A DNA stretch of 11,338 nt from Clostridia bacterium (GTDB taxonomy: Bacteria > Bacillota > Clostridia > Oscillospirales > Ruminococcaceae): positions 1-11,338 of the forward strand of contig JAGKVC010000112.1 in assembly GCA_021152595.1 (NCBI GenBank), in the 5' to 3' direction. This document shows positions 6,085-11,338 of the stretch, one piece after another. The first letter of the stretch is position 1. Every line of letters begins with the position of its first letter. The position numbers were made by a program, and so were the translations under genes. The notes under the pieces are model-generated. The model ran no database searches. It was not told where the DNA came from and saw only the letters and a list, made by a program, of their open reading frames with translations.

Positions 6085-7428
6085 ATGGTAGAGCTTTCAA
6101 TCGGTCAGGAAGTCGAAATGGAATACGGCGGAAAGGCCGAGGTTCTCGGTGTGATCGGCAGCGGCGGACAGGGTACTGTCTACGTTGTACGCTATAACGG
6201 CATGAAATGGGCGCTGAAATGGTATGACATCGACAAGATGAAGAACCCCAAGGCGTTCCGCAAGAATATTCAGAATAATATCAGCGACGGCCCGCCGAGC
6301 AATAAGTTTCTGTGGCCGAAATACCTGACAAAGGAGACACCCGACGGTACCTTCGGCTACCTCATGGAGCTGAAACCCGAGAGCTTTGATTCCTTTGTGG
6401 ATATCCTCAATACCTATAAGCTGTCTGTCAATCCGCTGACGGGCAGATCGACAAAAACACCGGTCCGCTTCACCAGCCTCTATGCAATGGTGACAGCGGT
6501 CATCAATATCGTCAATGCGTTCCGGCAGCTTCATCGCGCCGGCAAGAGCTATCAGGACCTGAACGACGGCGGCTTCTTCATCAATATGGATACAGGCGCC
6601 GTACTCGTCTGTGACTGCGATAACATCGCGCCGGACGGCAGCAACTTCGGCATCGGCGGCAAACCGGGCTATATGGCGCCTGAGGTCGTCCGCGGCGTTG
6701 CAAAGCCGAATGTCCAGACGGATAAATATTCGCTTGCGGTTGTATTGTTCAAGCTGCTGTTCCGCGGCGATCCGATGGAGGGCGAAAAGGTCGTCAGAGA
6801 TGTCTGCCTGACCGAATCCTCTGAACTCAAGCACTACGGACAGAATGCGGTCTTTATTTATGATCCCGACGATGCAAGCAACCGTCCTGTCCGCGGCATT
6901 CACGACAATGTGATCAAGTTCTGGCGGATCTATCCGGATTATGTCAAGGATGCGTTCATCCGCTCCTTTACACTGGGCATCTCCGATCCGAACAAGCGCA
7001 TTATCGAGAATGAATGGCAGAAGATCTTTATCCGCCTGCGCTCGGAGATCATCCAGTGCAGCTGCGGCAGAACGAACTTCTGCTCGACATTCAAGCAGCC
7101 GGATTCCAAGTCATTCAAGTGCCCGCAGTGCGGTACGATTTTTGATACGCTGAAATTCAGCAACCGCAAAAACCGTATGCCGCTTTATCTCGGCTGCGTG
7201 TTCTATGAATGCGAGATTGATCCGGATTCCGAAGACTTCCAGACCATTGCAGGCGAGCTTGTCGAAAACCGCCTGAAGCCCGGCGTTCTCGGTTTCAAGA
7301 ATATGTCAAACAAGACTTGGAGCGTCAAGATGCCGGACGGCGACTACTACGATATTCCGCCCGGAAAGGGCTTCCCTGTCTGGCAGGGGCTTGTAATCAA
7401 TTTCGGTGAAGTAACGGCATCGCTCTGA
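6085..7428 (+). CDS. Ser/Thr-type protein kinase with C-terminal zinc ribbon
   Basis: This is a 447-residue protein. The kinase fold spans about residues 14-318: glycine loop GSGGQGTVY (25-33), ATP-anchoring Lys45 in WALKWY, catalytic loop YQDLNDGG with Asp158, a DFG-equivalent CDCDN with Asp177, GYMAPEVVRG (195-204), TDKYSLAVVLFKLLF (212-226) and the late Arg305 in DPNKR. The Asn normally five residues after the catalytic Asp is Gly163. A zinc ribbon follows, with Cys325/327 (plus Cys333) and Cys346/349. A beta-rich C-terminal domain (about 365-447) ends FPVWQGLVINFGEV and is unassigned. No transmembrane helix is present, unlike PASTA-type kinases. It most resembles kinases found beside TerY-type vWA and PP2C genes; both partners follow here. 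AGGAGG (6069-6074) supports ATG 6085. It should phosphorylate Ser/Thr on unknown targets, with the PP2C as antagonist. Confidence 0.92.
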   Translation: MVELSIGQEVEMEYGGKAEVLGVIGSGGQGTVYVVRYNGMKWALKWYDIDKMKNPKAFRKNIQNNISDGPPSNKFLWPKYLTKETPDGTFGYLMELKPESFDSFVDILNTYKLSVNPLTGRSTKTPVRFTSLYAMVTAVINIVNAFRQLHRAGKSYQDLNDGGFFINMDTGAVLVCDCDNIAPDGSNFGIGGKPGYMAPEVVRGVAKPNVQTDKYSLAVVLFKLLFRGDPMEGEKVVRDVCLTESSELKHYGQNAVFIYDPDDASNRPVRGIHDNVIKFWRIYPDYVKDAFIRSFTLGISDPNKRIIENEWQKIFIRLRSEIIQCSCGRTNFCSTFKQPDSKSFKCPQCGTIFDTLKFSNRKNRMPLYLGCVFYECEIDPDSEDFQTIAGELVENRLKPGVLGFKNMSNKTWSVKMPDGDYYDIPPGKGFPVWQGLVINFGEVTASL

Positions 7429-7473
7429 TGCCATGCTATATGATTGCATAACATGAAAGGGAGAATCTGAGTT

Positions 7474-8469
7474 ATGAGCAATGAAAAGAAAGGCGCTTCC
7501 GGTGCAGAGACCACTGCACAGGCAAAGGCAAAGGCCATTGAAGAGGCTGCTGCCAATCTGATGAAGCAGGCACCGGGTGCCGCTGCATTGGAAGGTCTTG
7601 CAGCAGCAGCAGATCAGGCTGCTGCAACGGTGAAGAAAACCGCGAAGGAAGCTGTAAGAGAAGCAAAGGCGGCTGCACAGCCTGTTGCCGATGCTGCTGA
7701 TGATCTGCTCGATTTTGATGATGACGATCCGCTGAGCGCGACCAGTGTCTCGAAGAAGAGCCTTGTAATCTTCTTCCTGATCGACACCTCGCGCAGCATG
7801 GTCGGCAAGAAGATCGGTGAGCTCAATACCGTTATGGAGGAGCTGATCCCTGAAATCCGCAGAGTCGGCGAGGCGGATACCGATGTCAAGGTCGCTGTTC
7901 TGACCTTCGGCACACAGGTTCGCTGGATGTACAATGAGCCGATCCTGATCGAGGACTTTGAGTGGTCCCGTCTGCGCGCAGACGGCGTGACGAATATGGG
8001 CGAAGCGTTCCGCGAGCTTTCTGCAAGAATGTCCCGCAACAGCTTCCTGAATTCGCCGTCGCTCTCCTTTGCACCGGTCATCTTCCTGATGACAGACGGC
8101 TATCCGTCTGACGATTACAAGGAGGCTCTCGAGGAGCTCAAGCAGAATAGCTGGTACAAGTTCGGTCTCAAGGCTGCGCTGGGTATCGGCAGCGAAGCAA
8201 ATGATGAGATGCTCGAGGAGTTCACCGGCTCGAAGGAGACCGTTGTGCATGCATATTCCGGCGGCCAGCTTGCACAGATGATCAAGATTATCGCAGTTAC
8301 CTCTGCACAGATCGGCAGCAAGAGTATGACGCTCTCTGACGATGTCAACCACGAGCTGAGCGAGGAGGAAGTCCGCGCTGCAAAGCAGAAGCTGCTCGGT
8401 CAGCAGATTCAGGATTCCATGACGAATCTCGGCGATGCGGATGCGATCTCTCTGGATACCGGCTGGTAA
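7474..8469 (+). CDS. TerY-like von Willebrand factor A (vWA) domain protein
   Basis: This is a 331-residue protein. Residues 1-88 are Ala/Lys-rich, helical and probably flexible, ending in an acidic patch (DFDDDD, 80-85). The vWA domain spans about 95-285. Its metal-ion-dependent adhesion site is complete: DTSRS (Asp104, Ser106, Ser108), Thr173 in DGVTNMGEAF and Asp208 in FLMTDGYPSDD. The C-terminal tail (286-331) is polar, with ELSEEEVRAAKQKLL. There is no signal peptide or membrane helix, so it is cytoplasmic. TerY-type vWA proteins recur with a kinase and a PP2C phosphatase in Ter-associated gene clusters, which is exactly the order here: 45 bases after the kinase and 51 before the PP2C. 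The likely role is metal-dependent binding or scaffolding. The start ATG 7474 follows AAGGGAG by about ten bases. Confidence 0.92.
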   Translation: MSNEKKGASGAETTAQAKAKAIEEAAANLMKQAPGAAALEGLAAAADQAAATVKKTAKEAVREAKAAAQPVADAADDLLDFDDDDPLSATSVSKKSLVIFFLIDTSRSMVGKKIGELNTVMEELIPEIRRVGEADTDVKVAVLTFGTQVRWMYNEPILIEDFEWSRLRADGVTNMGEAFRELSARMSRNSFLNSPSLSFAPVIFLMTDGYPSDDYKEALEELKQNSWYKFGLKAALGIGSEANDEMLEEFTGSKETVVHAYSGGQLAQMIKIIAVTSAQIGSKSMTLSDDVNHELSEEEVRAAKQKLLGQQIQDSMTNLGDADAISLDTGW

Positions 8470-8520
8470 TCCGGAGCGGTTTCTGGATCTTTATTTCATT
8501 TTATAAGGAGGACTGTTGCA

Positions 8521-9432
8521 ATGTTCGGCGGTTTCAGCCATTCTGTCATTGGCGCGAGCCACGAAACCAGCGGACTGGTCTGTCAGGATCATTCGGCATA
8601 CGAGGTGAATGAACACTATTCCGTAGCCGTGATTGCTGACGGTCACGGCAGCAAAAAGTATTTCAGGAGTCATTTGGGTTCTCAGTTTGCAGTCGAAGCT
8701 GCACTCGAAACGCTCCGGCATTTCTATAAGGATCCCGAGGGCTTTGAGCAGAATTTCCCTGCAAATCACAAGATGATCCTGAAAAATATGAAAAAACAGA
8801 TCATCGCAAACTGGAATGTCCGTGTGCAGGAGCATCTTGCGAATAATCCGGTCAGACTGGCGGAAATGCAGAAGTTTACCAAGGAGGAGTTTAAGGAGAT
8901 CCCGCCTGAATCCTACTATGGTACAACGCTGGTTGTCGCGGTCTGCGGCCGCGGTTTTCAGTTTGGACTTCAGATCGGCGACGGCAGCCTTGTTGCGATT
9001 TTTGAAGACGGTGTGCCGGTTATGCCGATGGTCTATGATGAATCTGCACCGGCGAATATGACAGCTTCGATGTGCAACAGCAACGCCGCATCCATGTTCA
9101 ATAGCTTTTATATTGAGAATAAAAAGGCGATTGCAATGTTTGCATCGTCCGATGGATTGTATACTTCATTCAGCAATGAGGATGATTTCCTTGAATATCA
9201 CCTCATTATCACGAGCCAGCTTGATAATTTTGAAGCGTTTGCCCAGTCTGTCAAGAAGAACCTGACGAAGCGCTCCCATTACGGCACAGAGGATGATATC
9301 TCCCTTGCATGCATCTGTGATCTGGAGCTTCTCTGGGAAAAAGGAAAGATGCTCAAGGCGGAGGTTGCGGACAGAAAGGCTCATGCCGCAGAACGGAAGG
9401 CACAGCGCCTTGCTGCGCTGAGGAATACCTGA
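8521..9432 (+). CDS. PP2C-family protein serine/threonine phosphatase
   Basis: This 303-residue protein covers the PP2C domain from about residue 5 to 268. The metal and phosphate motifs are intact: CQDH (Asp23), VIADGHGSKKYF (Asp40, Gly41), YYGTTLVVAV (132-141), LQIGDGSLV (150-158), ASSDGLY (Asp211) and YGTEDDISLA (Asp258/Asp259). The core is followed by a basic, probably helical tail (residues 274-303, rich in Lys, Arg and Ala). PP2C enzymes are Mg/Mn-dependent phosphatases that remove phosphate from Ser/Thr, so this is the natural antagonist of the kinase two genes upstream. An insert of about 50 mainly helical residues (around 72-127) lies between the DGHG and GTT motifs. AAGGAGG (8505-8511) sits nine bases before ATG 8521. 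It is cytoplasmic, with no membrane segment. Confidence 0.94.
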   Translation: MFGGFSHSVIGASHETSGLVCQDHSAYEVNEHYSVAVIADGHGSKKYFRSHLGSQFAVEAALETLRHFYKDPEGFEQNFPANHKMILKNMKKQIIANWNVRVQEHLANNPVRLAEMQKFTKEEFKEIPPESYYGTTLVVAVCGRGFQFGLQIGDGSLVAIFEDGVPVMPMVYDESAPANMTASMCNSNAASMFNSFYIENKKAIAMFASSDGLYTSFSNEDDFLEYHLIITSQLDNFEAFAQSVKKNLTKRSHYGTEDDISLACICDLELLWEKGKMLKAEVADRKAHAAERKAQRLAALRNT

Positions 9433-9484
9433 ACCTATTTTGTGCGATTATTTGATTTTATCTTTAGGAAGGAATTGAATTGGA

Positions 9485-10609
9485 ATGGAGATTAAGGAGC
9501 TTCTCGGGCTCGCGCGGGAGTACGCAGCTTCCGTCAGAGAGAATTTCCCGGATTTTTCAGAGCAGAAACAGGCAACTGTGACGTTGATCCTGACTGCAAG
9601 AAATGCGATTGTTGCCGGTGTTACCGGTATCGGATTTGAGGACGGAAAGGCGGTTGTCGTCGATTCCGTTTCGCAGGCTGTGACTGCGCTCTCCGGTTCA
9701 CAGATCGCTGTCGGTCTTGTAACGATCGGTCTTTCCGATGATGCCGTTACGGAACCGGCTGAGCAGAGCATCAGCCGGCTGGTCTCCTCCAATGCGGGTA
9801 ATGCCGCGTGCACGGTTGCCGTATCTGAAGATGAGACAAAACCGGCTTCTGAGCTGACGGATACGATTGCAGATGTTGTCAGCGATTTCATGAGCGGCTT
9901 TGATGATGCCGAATCCGCTCCTGCACATCAGAATCAGGCGCCTGCGACGAATCAGTTTGTTGCAGGACTCCAGATCGACGAGAACAATCCGTTCTATGAC
10001 GGTCCTGCTTCCGGCGCACCGGGAGAGGTCAAGACGCTCGGCGGCGAAGGCGGTCAGGGCGCTGAGGGCGGCTATCCGATGCAGGGCGGTTACCCGATGC
10101 AGGGCGGCTATCCGATGCAGGGCGGCTATCCGCAGCAGGGCGGCTACCCGATGCAGGGCGGTTATCCGCAGCAGGGTGGTTACCCGATGCAGGGCGGCTA
10201 TCCGCAGCAGGGCGGTTACCCGATGCAGGGCGGTTATCCGATGCAGGGCGGCTACCCGATGCAGGGCGGCTATCCGATGCAGGGCGGTTATCCGCAGCAG
10301 GGCTATGTTCCGCATCAGCAGAGCTTTGTTCCGCAGCAGAGCGCGTATATTCAGCCGCAGGGCATGGGTGCTTCTGTACACGCAACAGGCGCCGTACAGC
10401 AGAGCTCCATGGTCTCTCAGACGCTTTCTGAGGGCGGCGGCGGTGCGTATCGCAAGCGTCTCACCAGCTTCCTCGATGATTCCGATGCAGCAGCAGCTGA
10501 TGCCGCTGAAGAGCTTGCAACCGGTCTCTCCAAAGAGGAGATGCTCAAAAATGCAAGAGCGCGCAAGAAGGTTGCAAAGAACAACTTTAACTACAAAAAA
10601 GGCGTATAA
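9485..10609 (+). CDS. Repeat protein with GGYPMQ tract and alpha/beta N-terminal domain
   Basis: This 374-residue protein is the last gene of the operon. Residues 1-120 form a compact alpha/beta domain: an amphipathic start helix, then alternating strands and helices (ATVTLILTARNAIVAGV, KAVVVDSVSQAVTAL, AVGLVTIGLS). The layout is reminiscent of a cytidine-deaminase-like fold, but the zinc-binding and catalytic His/Cys/Glu residues are absent, so I treat that as a guess. Residues 121-190 are a polar linker containing NPFYDGP. Residues 195-272 are 13 tandem hexapeptides GGYPMQ or GGYPQQ, continuing as a decayed Gln/Pro/Tyr tract to about 292. The C-terminus (320-374) is charged and ends in a basic helix with LSKEEMLKNARARKKVAKN. 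There is no signal peptide. AGGAAGG (9466-9472) lies twelve bases before the ATG, somewhat far. It may be a flexible scaffold or a substrate of the operon's kinase. Confidence 0.88.
   Translation: MEIKELLGLAREYAASVRENFPDFSEQKQATVTLILTARNAIVAGVTGIGFEDGKAVVVDSVSQAVTALSGSQIAVGLVTIGLSDDAVTEPAEQSISRLVSSNAGNAACTVAVSEDETKPASELTDTIADVVSDFMSGFDDAESAPAHQNQAPATNQFVAGLQIDENNPFYDGPASGAPGEVKTLGGEGGQGAEGGYPMQGGYPMQGGYPMQGGYPQQGGYPMQGGYPQQGGYPMQGGYPQQGGYPMQGGYPMQGGYPMQGGYPMQGGYPQQGYVPHQQSFVPQQSAYIQPQGMGASVHATGAVQQSSMVSQTLSEGGGGAYRKRLTSFLDDSDAAAADAAEELATGLSKEEMLKNARARKKVAKNNFNYKKGV
10067..10300 (+). repeat. 13 x 18-bp tandem repeat encoding GGYP[M/Q]Q
   Basis: Thirteen consecutive 18-base units encode nine GGYPMQ and four GGYPQQ hexapeptides in frame. 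Units differ mainly at silent positions (GGC/GGT, TAT/TAC) and at the ATG/CAG codon. The tract is likely to change length by slippage or recombination, always in whole hexapeptides because the unit is a multiple of three. Confidence 0.97.
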
Positions 10610-10612
10610 TCA

Positions 10613-10643
10613 AAAGCCCTTCTCCGATTCGGGGAAGGGCTTT
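10613..10643 (+). terminator. Rho-independent terminator of the five-gene operon
   Basis: The stem runs 10613-10625 with 10631-10643: thirteen pairs including one T-G, arms beginning AAAGCCCTTC and ending GAAGGGCTTT, loop GATTC. It starts three bases after the stop codon of the repeat-protein gene. The T tract is short, so termination may be incomplete. Confidence 0.85.
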
Positions 10644-10676
10644 CTGCTGTATATAAAACAATTCGGGCATGAAAAT

Positions 10677-10703
10677 AGAGCCGTACAAGTTTTGTACGGC
10701 TCT
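10677..10703 (-). terminator. Terminator of the small membrane-protein gene
   Basis: A perfect 12-base inverted repeat (10677-10688 and 10692-10703) has a three-base loop. On the minus strand it lies 18 bases after the stop codon at 10722 and is followed by ATTTTC. It could also act as a second terminator for the plus-strand operon, since its plus-strand right arm is followed by GATTTGT. Confidence 0.8.
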
Positions 10704-10721
10704 GATTTGTGATAGAGCAGC

Positions 10722-11249
10722 TTATTTGAAGTTAACACCCCAGTTGGAGTTCGCGCTGACTTTGCGATAGAACTTAATCAGTGCCTTCTGTCTGTTATTG
10801 CGATAGACCATAGTAATGCCTACAGCAGTCAGAATCGAGAGAATCACACCTGCAATGATCGCAAGCGTTGAGCCGCCGAGCAGCACAAGGCACAGAACCC
10901 AGATGACGAGCAGCGCAAGCAGGATCAACGGCAGGCAGAAGGATGTAAAGGTTCTGTCCTTGACCTTCACGTAGCGCTGGATCTCCTTAATATTGAAGTT
11001 TTCATAGTGGCGGGCAATGAAATTGTCCGGACGAGCCCATTTGCAGAACTGCTTGACATTGTCAAATTTGACAGTGTACTCCTGCTTGGTATAGGTAATG
11101 CGATAGTAGACATTGATAGAGCCGTCCTTGTTTCCGTGAGCATCCATGATGTGGACGATCGTACCCGGCTCAACCTGATTGTTCAGCTTTTTCGTAACGA
11201 GAAACTTTCGATCGATTGCCTCATCAATATCATTGAGCATGTAGGTCAT
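10722..11249 (-). CDS. Small two-helix membrane protein, unknown function
   Basis: ATG 11249 is chosen because AAGGAG (11258-11263) lies eight bases upstream; an in-frame GTG at 11256-11258 overlaps that site and is unlikely. The 175-residue product has a soluble N-terminal part (1-100) with alternating polar and hydrophobic strands such as VYYRITYTKQEYTVKF, followed by two hydrophobic helices (about 103-124 and 126-148) separated by a short GG turn, and a basic tail (149-175). The arrangement predicts a hairpin in the membrane with both ends on the same side, probably the cytoplasm given the Arg/Lys-rich tail (positive-inside rule). I do not recognise a family. It is convergent with the operon and separated from it by two terminators, so it is transcribed independently. 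Confidence 0.85.
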   Translation of the reverse strand: MTYMLNDIDEAIDRKFLVTKKLNNQVEPGTIVHIMDAHGNKDGSINVYYRITYTKQEYTVKFDNVKQFCKWARPDNFIARHYENFNIKEIQRYVKVKDRTFTSFCLPLILLALLVIWVLCLVLLGGSTLAIIAGVILSILTAVGITMVYRNNRQKALIKFYRKVSANSNWGVNFK

Positions 11250-11310
11250 ACAAAGCACTCCTTCTCTTTATAACATATCATAAATGAAAACCGTATCCCG
11301 TTCGATTTTC

Positions 11311-11316
11311 ATTATA
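11311..11316 (-). promoter_or_regulatory. Putative -10 box of the small membrane-protein gene
   Basis: TATAAT on the minus strand lies about 60 bases before the ATG at 11249. The -35 box would fall around 11334-11339, at or beyond the window edge, so it cannot be fully judged. An overlapping small inverted repeat (TATAC, five bases, GTATA; 11313-11327) is probably chance in AT-rich DNA. Confidence 0.5.
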
Positions 11317-11338
11317 CACCTAGTATATCGTATATTAT

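Noticed and set aside
6097..6903. Minus-strand frame of 268 codons opposite the kinase
   Set aside because: The kinase frame carries all kinase motifs in order; the antisense frame has no recognisable motif or start signal.
7306..8352. Minus-strand frame of 348 codons opposite the vWA gene
   Set aside because: It is a shadow of the vWA coding frame, without ribosome binding site, and runs across the kinase-vWA gene boundary.
10067..10300. CRISPR-like array in the regularly spaced repeats
   Set aside because: The repeats are contiguous 18-base units without spacers and are in frame within a protein-coding gene.
9698..10712. Overlapping frames with repetitive ALHR or CRA-type peptides over the 18-bp repeats
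   Set aside because: Because the repeat unit is a multiple of three, every frame stays open through it. Only the GGYPMQ frame has a ribosome binding site, flanking folded domains and a stop next to the terminator.

Overview
The window looks like a chromosomal segment of a Gram-positive, low-to-moderate GC Firmicute, most plausibly a Ruminococcus-like gut or rumen member of Clostridia. The evidence is near-consensus sigma-A promoters, strong AGGAGG-type ribosome binding sites, a lipoprotein signal peptide with Cys lipobox, a BspA-type leucine-rich repeat protein and a DivIVA-like coiled-coil protein. The genus is inference. I see no RNA genes, transposases, CRISPR arrays or phage genes.

Left part (1-4520, all minus strand). 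A DivIVA-like coiled-coil gene runs off the left edge (start at 874) and has its own promoter. Upstream of it on the same strand is a two-gene unit: a sugar-binding-type lipoprotein (4520-2454) followed 17 bases later by a membrane-anchored protein with a degenerate GGDEF domain (2436-1204), closed by a strong terminator. The lipoprotein is very unusual: about 345 Ala-rich residues, containing duplicated modules, interrupt the second lobe of its type I periplasmic-binding fold.

Middle (4521-4978). This is an AT-rich divergent control region. It carries a minus-strand promoter for the lipoprotein unit and a perfect consensus promoter (TTGACA, 17-base spacer, TATAAT) for the plus-strand operon.

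Right part (4979-10609, plus strand). Five genes lie in one evenly spaced operon (gaps of 45-53 bases): (1) a zinc-ribbon protein with BspA-type leucine-rich repeats; (2) a Ser/Thr-type protein kinase with a C-terminal zinc ribbon and a further domain; (3) a von Willebrand factor A (vWA) protein with an intact MIDAS and an Ala-rich N-terminus; (4) a PP2C-type phosphatase; (5) a protein with an unassigned alpha/beta N-terminal domain, 13 tandem GGYP[MQ]Q hexapeptides and a basic tail. Genes 2-4 match the kinase/vWA/PP2C 'TerY-P triad' described in tellurite-resistance-associated stress systems. No Ter genes are visible here, and the flanking genes 1 and 5 look like accessory parts. The simplest reading is a cytoplasmic reversible-phosphorylation module in which the kinase and PP2C act on a shared target, the vWA protein scaffolds, and the zinc-ribbon/LRR and repeat proteins serve as adaptors or substrates.

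Right edge (10610-11338). Convergent terminators separate the operon from a minus-strand gene for a small two-helix membrane protein with a partial promoter at the window edge.
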